Shown here piece after piece: positions 50,801 to 62,800 of a stretch of DNA of 64,000 bases. Position numbers and translations under genes: made by a program. This DNA comes from Mesorhizobium sp. DCY119 (GTDB lineage: Bacteria; Pseudomonadota; Alphaproteobacteria; Rhizobiales; Rhizobiaceae). The notes under the pieces were generated by a model. The model saw only the letters and a program-made list of their open reading frames with translations, had not been told where the DNA came from and did not search any database. How positions within the stretch are numbered: position 1 is the stretch's first letter; each line of letters begins with the position of its first letter. The DNA is taken from contig NZ_CP031834.1 of assembly GCF_003590645.1 (NCBI RefSeq), positions 4,588,501 to 4,652,500 of the forward strand, written 5' to 3'.

Positions 50801-53800
50801 AAGTCGAGATCGTCGCCATCGACATCGCTGAAGAAATTCGAGACGTCGAGATTGACCGCAGAGGAATCCGGCTGCGACCTGTCCGGTATGGTGCCGGCAA
50901 CCGGCGCATCGTTCACCGCGGTCACGCTGATGGTGACGGTCGCGGTGTCTACGCCGCTGTTGCCGTCGTCGATCGAATAGGTGAAGGATTCCGTGCCGAC
51001 ATAGTTCGGGTTCGGCATAAAGCGCAGCACCATGTCGGTGCCATCCATCACAAGACGAACCGAACCGTTGGTCGTCTGCACGGATGGGCCGTCGAGGATC
51101 AGGTCGACGCCGTTGACGCTGATGACCACGCCGGTATCGCCGTCCGGATCGCTGTCGTTGGCGAGCACAGGGATGTTGACCGGCGTGTCCTCGGCCGTTG
51201 TCGCCGTATCGTTGTTCGCTTCCGGCGCCAGATTGTTGACGATGAAGGTGAACTGCGTCGAGGTGCTGCCGCCCGGGAAGCCATCGCTGGCCGTGACCGT
51301 GACGACATAGTTCTGCCTGCCCGTCGGGCCGGAGGCGTCAGGCGCGATCCTGCCGGAAATGACGCCGGTATCCGCATCATAGGTCAGGCCCGGCGGCAGG
51401 CCGGTGATGCTGTACGTCAGCGGGTCGCCTTCCGGATCGGAGAAGTTGCCGGTCACATTGAGGCTGATGACATCGCTGTCGTTGCGCTGCATGTTCGGGA
51501 TCGGCGTCACGCTTGGAGCGTCGTTCTCCGCGCCGACATCGACGGTGACGATGCCTGTCGAGAAGCCGCCCTGCCCGTCACTCACCCGGTAGACGATCGT
51601 GTCGGTGCCGTTGTAGTCGAGGTCCGGCACGTAGCGCAGCGTACCGTCCGGATTGATCGTGACGGTGCCGTGCCCTGCCTGCGGCGGGAAGGCCGGATCG
51701 ACAAACAGCGTATCGCCATCGGGATCGGTGTCGTTGCCGATTACATCGATGCTGTCGATGGGCGTGTCTTCGGCGGTCGTCGCGGTGTCGTTGACCGCCG
51801 TGGGTGCCGGATTGGTGACGTTGAAGGTGAAGGTCTGCTGGACCGTGCCGCCATTGCCGTCGCTGGCCGTCACGGTCACCGTATAGGGACCATCGACGGA
51901 AGCATCGTTTGCGATGACGCCAACGATGTTGCCGGCGGCGTCCATCGATAGACCGGGTGGCAGACCGGTTGCGCTGAAGGCCAGCGCGTCGTCTTCGACA
52001 TCATGGAAGAAGGCCGCCACGTTCAGCGGATTGGCCGTCATCGACTGGCCGTCGGCGTGGGTGTAGGGCGGGATCGTGCCCGCAGTCGGCGCGTCGTTGA
52101 CGCCATTGACCGTCACGGTGATCGTGGCGGTGTCGCTGCCGCCATCGGTATCGGTGATGCGATACGTCACCGTGGTGGTGCGGGTTTCTCCGAGTTGCAG
52201 GTCGTCGAATGCCGTGCCGGGATTGAAGGTGTATGTACCGTTGGCGTTGATGACGAAGGTACCGCCATTGGAGCCGACGACGGGCTGGCCGACAGCGGCT
52301 GCATTGCCGTTCACCTGATCGACCGCGATCGGATCGCCGTCGGGATCGCTGTCGTTGGAAAGAGCATTGCCACCGCCGGAGGCATTCTCCGACACGGTCA
52401 GCGTGTCGCTGAACGCCTTGGGCGGCAGGTTGGAAATGATCCAGGTGATCGTCTGCTGGACCGTGCCGCCATTGCCGTCCGAAGCGGTGATGGTCCCGAC
52501 ATAGGGATCGTTGTTTGAGGCATCCGCCGGCAGCGTTCCAGTGATCATGCCGGTATTCGGATCGATGGACAGGCCGGGCGGCAGACCCGTCGCGGAGAAT
52601 GTCAGCGTATCGCCGTCAACGTCGTCGAAGTAACCGCTGACATCGTAGCTGACAGCTTGCGCGTCACTGTCGATCTGCGTCGGGATCGGCGCGACGGTCG
52701 GCGCATCGTTGACCGGCACGACGGTCACAGTGACCGTTGCGGTCGACGTGCCGCCGTCGCCATCGGAAATCGTGTAGATGATCGTATCGGTGCCGTTGAA
52801 ATTGGCGTTCGGGGAATAGCTCAACTGGCCGTTGGCGCCGATCGTCACCGTGCCGTTGCCGGCGCTCGCAGCGGTGACCGTCAGCGTGTCGCCGTCCGGA
52901 TCCGTATCGGCTCCCGCCGCCCCGCTCGTGGTGCCGGCGCCGGTGATGACGTTGAACGATGCGGTCGCATCCTCATTGACCGTCACGGCGTCATTGGCAG
53001 CCGTCGGCGCCGGATTCGTCGCCGTCAGATCGAAGGTCTGGGTGACCGAAAGCCCGGTGGCGCCCGATCTGTCGTAGGCCGTTACGCTGACGGCATAGAC
53101 GCCGCCTGTGCCGCCCTGGCTGGCATTGTGGTCGATCGTGCCGGAGATCACGCCGGTCGCGGGATCATAGGTCAGCCCCGCCGGCAAGCCGGTAATCACG
53201 AAATTGAGGCCATCGCCATCGGGATCGGCGAAGAAATCGCTGACGTCATAGGTGAATGCCTGGCCGTCCGCGCGCACGCGATCGGGGATCGGATTGGTTA
53301 CGACCGGATCGTCGTTGACCGGCGTCACCGTGACCGTGACGGTCGCCGTATCGACGCCGCCGTTGCGGTCGTCGATCGTGTAGGTGAAGGATTCCTGGCC
53401 GGTATAATTACTGTTGGGCGTAAAGCGCAGCACCTCTTGCCCGGCACCGTTGAGCACCAGCTGAACCGTTCCATTGGCCGTCGCGATCGCCGGTCCGCCG
53501 ACTGTCAGCACCACATTGTTGACGCGGATCACCTCATCGGTGTCGCCGTCCGGGTCGCTGTCGTTGGCGAGAATCGCGATATCGACCGCGGTGTCCTCGG
53601 CCGTCGTTGCAGTGTCGTCTTCGGCAACTGGCGGCAGGTTGAGGACGGTATAGTTGAAGGTGACGGGCGTCGTTCCGCCATTGCCGTCGCTGGCTGTCAC
53701 CGTAACCGTATAGATTTGCTCGCCGGTCGAGCCGGAGGCATCGTTCTGGATCCTGCCTGAAATCACGCCGGTTGCGGGATCGATGGTCAGGCCGGGCGGC

Positions 53801-56800
53801 AGGCCGGTGGCCGAGTAGGACAGCGCGTCTCCATCCGCATCGGAGAAGAAGGCCGACACGTTGATCGAATCCGTGTCGCCATCGTTGCGCGTGCGATCCG
53901 CGATAGGCAGGCCCGAAGGCGCATCATTGGCCGCATTGATCGTTACCGTCACCGTTCCGATGGCCGTTCCGCCGTTGCCGTCCGAGATGGTGTAGGTGAT
54001 CGTGTCGGTGCCGTTGAAATTGGTGTTCGGCACATAGGTGACCTGGCCATTCGCGCCGATGGTCACCGTGCCGTTGGCGGCACTGGCTGCCGTTACCGTC
54101 AGCGAGTCACCGTCCGGATCGCTATCGGCCGTGCCGCCGCTTGCCGAACCATCGAGCACATTGATGGTGACCGACGTGTCCTCGTTCGTCGCGGCAGTGT
54201 CGTTGACCGCGACCGGCGGCGGATTGCTCACCGTGAAGGTGAATGTCTCGCTGGTCGTGCCGCCATTGCCGTCGCTGGCTGTCACCGTGACCGTATAGAC
54301 ACCGTTTCCGCTCGGCCCGCCCTGGCTTGCCTGCCGATCGATGGTGCCTGAAATAACGCCTGCCGCGTTGATGCTCAGGCCGGCCGGCAACCCGGTCTGC
54401 GCGAAGCTCAGCGTATCGCCATCGACGTCGCTGAAGAAACCGGAAACGTTGAAATTGATGCTGGTTGCGTCCGGATGCGCCCGGTCGGGAATAGCTGTGC
54501 CGACGGGCGCATCGTTCTGCGCCGTGACATTGACGGTTATCGTGTACTCGTTCGTGCCGCCATTGCCGTCGCTGACAACGAAACTGAACCTGTCCGTGCC
54601 GTTGAAGTTCGGGCCGGGAACGTAACTGTAGGTTCCGTCTGGATTGATCGTGACGGAACCATGCCCCGGCGTGGTCGTGCCCGCCGAATAGATCACCGTG
54701 TCGCCGTCGAGATCGGTAGCGGGTGGCAAGGTGCCGTTGAGGGTGCCGTCTTCCGGCGTCGTGACGGTCGCATCCGATGACACCGGCGCGTCGTTGATTG
54801 CGACGACCGTGCCGCTGACGGTTGCGGTCGCCGTGCCGCCTTGGCCGTCCGAGATCGTGTAGGTGAAGGATGGCGTGCCGTTGAAATTGGCGTTGGGCGC
54901 AAATGTCAGCGTGCCGTCCGAATTGAGCATCACGCTGCCGCCGGTGACAGGGACAGAACCGCCGACGGCTATGTTCGTGCCGTTTATCTGCGTGATCGTG
55001 ATGCCGTCGCCATCGATATCGCTGTCATTGGCGCGGACATCGATGATGACCGGCGTGTCTTCGTTGGTGGTGAATCCGTCATTCACCGCCACCGGCGGAT
55101 CGTTGACTGCAGCGACCGTGCCGCTGACAGTTGCGGTCGCCGTGCCGCCCTGCCCGTCCGAAATCGTATAGGTGAAGGATGGCGCACCGTTGAAATTGGC
55201 AGTGGGCGTAAAGGTCAGCCGGCCATCCGCGCCGAGCGAGACTGTGCCGCCCGCAACCGCGACCGAGCCACCTGCCGCGATGTTCTGGCCGTTGATCTGC
55301 GTCACCGAGAGCGCATCGCCCTCAATGTCGGTGTCGTTGGTTCGGACGTCGAAGACGGCCGCGGTGTCTTCATTGGTGGTGAATGTGTCATCCACCGCAA
55401 CCGGCGGGTCATTCACGGGATTGACGGTGCCGTTCACCGCCGCCGTCGCCGTGCCGCCCTGGCCATCGGACACGGTATAGGTGAAGGAAGGCGAACCGTT
55501 GAAATTGGCAGTGGGCGTGAAGGTGAGCGTGCCATTGGCGTTAAGCACCACCGTACCGCCAGTCACGGCAACGGACCCGCCAACGGCAATGGCCTGGCTG
55601 TCGATCTGCGTGATCGTCAGCGGATCGCCGTCGGCGTCGCTATCATTGCCCAGCACAGCGATATTCACCGCGACATCCTCATTCGTGGTGAAGCCATCGT
55701 CGACAGCCACTGGCGCGTCCTGCACCGGAACGACCGTTCCGTTGACTGTCGCCGTCGCTGTGCCGCCCTGGCCGTCCGAGATCGTATAGGTGAAGGACGG
55801 CGCGCCGTTGAAATTGGCAGTCGGCGTGAAGGTCAGCGTGCCATCGGCGTTCAGCGTAACCGTGCCACCGGTAACTGCGACCGAGCCGCCGGGTGCGATG
55901 TTCGTGCCGTTGATCTGCGTCACGGAGAGTGCATCGCCATCGGGATCGCTGTCATTGCCGCGCACGTCGAATGTGGCGGCGACATCCTCGTTGGTCGTGA
56001 AGGTGTCATTGGCAGCAACCGGCGGGTCCTGTACCGGATTGACCGTGCCGTTCACCGTGGCAGTCGCCGTGCCGCCCTGCCCGTCCGAAACCGTATAGGT
56101 GAAGGACGGCGTGCCGTTGAAATCGGGCGCTGGCGTAAATGTCAGCGTGCCGCTGGCATTCAGCGTGACAGTGCCGCCGGTGACGGCCACCGACCCTCCT
56201 GCGGTAATGTTCTGGCCATCGATCTGGGTGACCGCGAGCGTGCCGCCGTCGACATCGCTGTCATTGGTGCGCACGTCGAACGTGACAGGCGTATCCTCAT
56301 TGGTCGTGAAGGTGTCGTTGGCTGCAACCGGCACATCGTTCTGGCCTGTCACCGTAACCGAGACGACCGCCGTCGATGTTCCGCCCTGACCGTCCGAGAT
56401 CGTATAGGCAACCGTCGTCGTTCGCGTCTGCCCCGCAGCAAGATCATCAAAGCTCGTTCCGGGTACGAAACTATAGGTACCGTCGGCGTTGATGGTGAAG
56501 GTGCCGCCGTTGGAGCCCGTCACCGCAGCGCCTACGCCGGCGGCACTGCCGCCAACCGCGGAAACCACTATCGGATCACCATCCGGGTCGCTGTCGGCGC
56601 CGTTGCCGTTGTCGGCAAAGACCGAGCCGCCGAGTGCCGTATTTTCAGTTGTCGCCAGCGCATCGTTGCGGGCGACCGGCGCGGGGTTCAGAACCGCCCA
56701 GGTGAAGTTCCGGCTCGTCTGCAAGCCGGTGCTGTCGGTCGCGGTAACGGTGACCGCATAGGGGGCTGAGACACTGGCGCTGCGGTCGATCGTCCCGGAG

Positions 56801-59800
56801 ATAACGCCGGTCGCGGGATCGATGGTCAGCCCAGCCGGCAAGCCGGTCGCGGTGAAGGTCAACGTGTCGCCGGCATCCGGGTCGCTGAAATTGCCGCTTA
56901 CATCGAGCGTGACCGCCTGCGCGTCATTGGAGGCCTGGCCCGGGATCGGCGTCGATACCGGGGCATCGTCCGTTCCGATGACGGTGATCGTCAGCGTCGC
57001 CGTATCGACACCGCCGTGGCCATCGGAGATCTGATATGTCACCGAGGTGGTTCGCGTCTGGCCCGCGGCGAGATCGGCAAAAGCGCCGGCCGGATTGAAC
57101 ACGGCCACACCGTCCGCACCGACGGTGAAAGTGCCGCCATTGGAGCCTGCTACGGCAGTACCGACATTGGCGGGCGCCCCGTTGACCTGCGCGACCGTCA
57201 AGGTGTCGCCGTCCGCGTCGGTGTCGTTGGTGACGACGTTGACGTTGGCGGCGGTGTTGGCATCCGTCTGCGCTGCATCATTGACGGCCACCGGCGCATC
57301 ATTGACCGGATTAACGGTGACGGTGACCGTGTACTCCACCGTCACGGTTCCGTCGTTCACCGTGTAGGTGAAGGTATCAGGGCCGCCATAGTTCAACGCT
57401 GGCGTATAAGTGTAGCTGCCATCCGGATTGATGGTGACGGTGCCATGCGCCGGCGCGGTTGCACCCGCACCGTAGGTCAGCGTGTCGCCATCGACATCGG
57501 TGGCCGTCGGCAGGTTGCCGGTGAAAGGCACGTCTTCGTTGGTCACGATCGCTGTGTCGGCCGCGACAGGAGCATCGTTGACCGGTGCAACGGTGATGAC
57601 CGTCGTGTCGGTGTCGGTCAGGACGCCGCCGGCACCGGTGTTGCCGCCGTCGCTGGTCGTCATCGTCAGGGTAACAGGGCCGTTGAAATTGGCGACCGGA
57701 GTGAAGGTCGGCCGGGACGCCGAGGCAAGGTATGCGTTCAGATTGGCAACCGTACCGGAGAGCACAAGCGTGCCGCTGCCAGAACCGCTGACGCCAACGC
57801 CGGCGCCGGCCAGCGCGGACAAGGTGCCCGAGCCTACATTCAGCGTGACCGTGACAACGCCGCCTGCCGCATCCACGTCGCTGATCTGCAAGCCCGTAAG
57901 GCCGAGCGCGGTGTCCTCGTTCACACCGTATGAAGCCGGCAAAGTATTTTCTGGCGCATCATTCACGGACGTGACGTTGAAGGTGAAGACATTCGGCGTC
58001 TGGTCGGTATCCTGTCCGCCATTGGCCGTGCCGCCATTGTCGCGCACCTGGAAGGTGAACGACGCCAGGGCGGTGCCGTTTGCGTTGGCGGCCGGCGTCC
58101 AGGTCAGGTTGCCGATATTTGCCGCCGTGATCACCTGGCCCGCCGTCACCGGCGTTCCACCGAGCGACAGCACGCCATTGGAAGGGACCGTTGTGATGAC
58201 GACCGCCGCAAGCGTGTTGTTGGGGCTGTCATTCGGATCGGAGAAGCCGAAATCGGCAGCGGTAAAGGTGAAGCTCGTGTCTTCGCCAATCGTCACGGTG
58301 CGGTTCGTCCCGGCCGGCGCATCATTGACCGGCGTGATCGTGATCGTTGACGTATCGACATCGACAAGCGCCGGGCCGCCGGTATTGCCGTTGTCGCTTG
58401 TGGTCATGGTCAGCGTCACGCTGGCAGTCGCATTGGCGGCGGGCGTATAGGTCGGCCGTGTCGCGCCGGCAAGATAGGCGTTGATGTCGGCAAGCGTGCC
58501 GGAGAGCGTAATCGAGCCGCTGCCCGAACCGCTCACGGTGACGCCGCCGGCCGCGCCGGCAGTCAACGCGCCTGCATCGACGGAAAGTGTCACGGAAACC
58601 GTGCCCGAGCCGGCATCGGCATCTGCTATCTGCAAACCGGTAAGACCGAGCCCGGTATCTTCGAGTGTCGAATAGGCCGACGGCAGGGTGTTGGTCGGCG
58701 GGGTGTTGATGGAGGCGACCGCGACATTCACCGTCGCCGTTTCGGTTACCCCGCCGGAAGTCACCGTATAGGTGAAACTGAGACCGCCGTTGAAACCCGT
58801 CGTCGGGGTGAAGATGAGCTGCCCGGCCGTGTTGAGCTGCACGGTGCCGTTGGCGACGGCGACCGCCGCGCCGTTCGGCGTGACAGCAAGCCCGTTGACC
58901 GCCGTGATGGCACGGCCGGTGTTTTCGAAACTGTCATTGGCGAGCACGGAGATCGTTACGGGCACGTCTTCATCCGTCGAGGCGTTGTCGTCGCTTATGT
59001 CGGCCACCGGCGTAACGGTGATCGCTATCGTGTTGTTGTCGACAAGCGTGCCGTCGGAGGTCTGGATGCTGATCTGTGCCGGCCCGTTGTAATCGGCCGT
59101 AGGGATATAACCGGCACCAGCCAGGGCGGCATTGATTGCCGCCGCCGTGCCGGAGAAGGTCATCGTCGTATCGGACGTGCCATCGCCCGTGGAGAATGTC
59201 AGGCCGGCAGTGCCGGCCAGCGAAAACGTGCCGTTCGTAACCGACAGCGTCACCGTGAGCGTACCGCCGTCGACGTCGTTGACGGTGATCGGATTGCCGG
59301 CGGACGGCGTGAAGACAATCGTGGTGTCTTCTGCCGTCGTCTGCGCGGTCGGCACCGTGTTGACCGGCGCATCGTTCACCGGATTGACGGTAACCGTAAC
59401 CGTGGCGGTCTCCGTCACGCCGCCGGAGGTTACCGTGTAGGTGAAGCTCGTCGTGCCGTTGAAATTCAGGGCAGGTGTAAAGGTGATCGTACCGTTGGCG
59501 TTGAACGAAACGACCCCCTGCCCAGCCGGCGGCTGGGTGACGGCGGAAATGACGCGGCCCGGATTCTCGAAGCTGTCCGCCGAAGCGCCATTGGTGCCGG
59601 TAATGACGTTGAAGCTTATCGGCGTGTCTTCGTTTGTCGTAACGGTGTCGGCGACGATATCGGCCACCGGCGTGACGGTGATTGCAACGATATCGCTATC
59701 GGAAAGCGTGCCGTCGGAGGTCTGAACAGTCAGCTGCGCCGGGCCGTTGTAATCCGCGGTCGCATCGTAGGTCAGGCCCGCCAGTGCCGCGTTGATCTGA

Positions 59801-62800
59801 GCTGCCGTTCCGGAAATGGTCACTGTGCCAGTACCGTTTCCACCGATCGTCGCCCCGCCGCCAGCGGTCACGGCAAGCGTGCCATTGGTGACGGTCAAGG
59901 TGGTCGTCAGCGTGCCGCCATCGACATCGGCCACGGTAACGCCGTCGATGGCAAGCGAGGTATCTTCAGCGATCGACTGTGCGCCGGGAATGGTGTTGAC
60001 GGGCGCATCGTTCACCGCCGTGACCGTGACGCTGACAGTCGCCGTTTCCGTCACGCCGCCGGAGGTAACGGTATAGGAGAAATTCGCCACGCCATTGTAG
60101 TCGGCATTCGGCGTAAAGGTCAGCGTACCATCCGCATTGAGCCTGACCGTGCCGTTGGCAACCGATACGACACCGTTCGCTACGATCGAGCTTCCGTTGA
60201 CCGCGGTGATTGCATGGCCAGCGTTTTCGAAGCTGTCATTTGCATCCACATTGATCGTGACCGCTGCGTCTTCACCGGTTGTGGCGGCATCGTTCACGAT
60301 ATCTGCAACCGGCGTCACCGTGATGGTGCGCGTGTCCGCATCGGTCTCGATACCGTCGCTGCTCGTCATGCTGAGCGTTACCGGGCCATTGAAATCCGCC
60401 ACCGGCGCATAGGCCGGCGCGGCGGCGGATGCGAGATAGGTGTTGATGGACGCAAGCGTCCCCGTCAACGTGATCGTGCCAGTGCCGGAACCTGCGACCG
60501 AGACACCGCCGCCATTGGCCGCCGTCAATGTGCCCGAACCGACGCTTAATGTGACGGCGATCGTGCTTGCACCCGCATCGGGATCGCTCACCGACAACCC
60601 GGTCAGCGCAAGCGTGGTGTCTTCGTTGACGGTCCAGCCGGCTGCCGGAAGTGTGTTGACCGGCGCGTCATTGACTGCCGCCACCGTGACCGTAGCCACG
60701 GCGGTGTTCGAGTCCGCAGCACCATCGTTGACGGTCACATTGACCGTACGCGTGACGGTCGAAGGATTGTCCGATGTCGAGGCATAGCGCACCTGCTCCA
60801 GCGCCGTCTCATAGTCCGCCTTGGTTGCCGAACCGGTCAGCGTCAGTGTGAAGGTTGCGGGATTCCAGGTCGCGGTGATCCCCGTCGGCAGCGTACCGGC
60901 AATCGACAGCACGTCGCCGGCCTGGCCATTGGCAATGACGAGCGTTGCCGACGCCATGTTGGCGCTGTCGATGTCGGTGATGAGGCTGTCCGTGTCGACG
61001 ATGGCGACGCCAGCGCCGTTTTCCGTATAGCCGGTGGAGTAGCCGGTTCCGGAACCTGACGCGTCGAGATCCAGCACAGGTCCATCATTGATCGGGTTGA
61101 CGGTGATCGTGCGTGTGTCGGTGTCGCTCAGCACGCCGCCGGAGCCGGTGTTGCCGCCGTCGCTGGTTGTCATCGTCAGCGTGACAGGCCCGTTGAAATC
61201 CGTTGCCGGGATAAAGGTCGGGCGCGAAGCACCCGACACGAATGCATTGATGTTGGCGAGCGTGCCCGTCAGTGTGATCGAGGATGCGCCCGAGCCGGCA
61301 ACGGTTACACCGCCTGCAGCAACGGCAGTGAGATTGCCCGAACTGACCGACAGGACCACGGTCATGGTGCCGCTCGCGGCATCGATATCGGCAATCTGCA
61401 GCCCCGTCAGGCCGAGCGCTGTGTCCTCGTTCGTCGCATAGCTGGCCGGCATCGTATTGACCGGCGCATCGTTGACCGACGCGACAGTGATCGTGCGCGT
61501 ATCGGTATCCGTCAACGCTCCGCCCGAGCCGGTATTGCCGCCGTCATTGGTGGTCATCGTCAGCGTCACGGGGCCGTTCGCATCGGGTGCCGGCACAAAG
61601 AGCGGTGCAGCAGTCGATGCCAGATAGGCGTTGATGTTCGCCAGCGTGCCGGTCAGCGTCAGCGAGCCGCTGCCTGAACCGCTCACAGCGACCCCCGCGC
61701 CGGCAGTTGCAGTCAGCGTGCCGGCGCCGACACCCAGCGTGACGGTGATCGTGCCGCCACCAGCGTCGGAGTCAGCAACGGAAATGCCCGCCAGCGCCAC
61801 AGCCGTGTCTTCGTTGGTGGTCCAACCTGCGGCGGGCAAGGTGTTGACCGGTGCATCATTCACGGCATTGACGGTAACGGTGACGGTCGCGGTTTCAGTC
61901 ACGCCGCCCGATGTCACCGTGTAGGTGAATGATGTCGTGCCGCTGAAATCGGCAGCCGGGGTGTAGGTGAGCGTACCATCGGCATTGAAGGCTACCGAGC
62001 CCTGTCCTGCCGGAGGCTGGGTCACCGCGGTGATCGCGCGCCCTGCGCTTTCAAAGTTATCCGCCGACGCTCCGTTGGTGCCGGTGATGGCGTTGAAGCT
62101 GATCGGCGTATCTTCGGCAGTCGTGACATTGTCGGCGACGATATCGGCAACCGGCGTCACCGAAATCGCGACGGTGTCGGTATCGCTCAGTGTTCCATCG
62201 GACGACACGACCGTCAGCGTATCGCTGCCGTTGAAATCCGCATTGCCCTGGTAGCGCAAGGAGGCGAGAACGCTGTTCACCTGTGCCTGGGTACCGGAAA
62301 CCGTAACGGTGCCGGTGTTGTTGCCGGTGACCGTGCCAGCGATGACGGATGGGGAAAGCGTGCCGTTGGCGACGGACAGGGTAACCGTCATCGTGCCGCT
62401 ATCGACATCGGCAACCGAGATGCCGGATATCGCCGTCAGCACGTCCTCCGAAACGGTAGCCGAGACCGGGACGGCATTCACCGGCGCATCGTTGACGGCG
62501 ATGACATTGACGCTGGCGACAGCGGTGTTGGAGTTCGCAGCACCATCATTGACCGTGACATTGATGGATCGTTGGGTCGTCGACGGATTCTCGGACGTCG
62601 AGGAGAAGCGCACCTGCTCAAGCGCTGTCTCGTAGTCGGCCTTGGTCGCCGAGCCGGTCAGTGTCAGCGTGAAGGTCGCAGGATTCCAGTTGGCGGTGAT
62701 CCCTGCCGGAAGACCGCCCGCAATCGCAAGCACATCGCCGGCCTGGCCATTGGCGATGACGATCGTTGCCGACGTCATGTTGGCGCTGTCGATATCGGTG

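Noticed and set aside
54784-56328. CRISPR-like array
   Set aside because: Repeats are 309 bases long, contiguous and in coding frame, with no spacers; they are protein domain repeats.
44818-57933. Very long plus-strand ORFs (up to 676 codons, for example 49921-51951 and 54841-56769) opposite the giant gene
   Set aside because: They are the reverse complement of a repetitive Asp/Thr/Val/Gly-rich coding sequence with few minus-strand codons that create plus-strand stops. They repeat with the same 309-base period, show Arg/His/Gly-rich composition and have no recognisable fold or ribosome sites.
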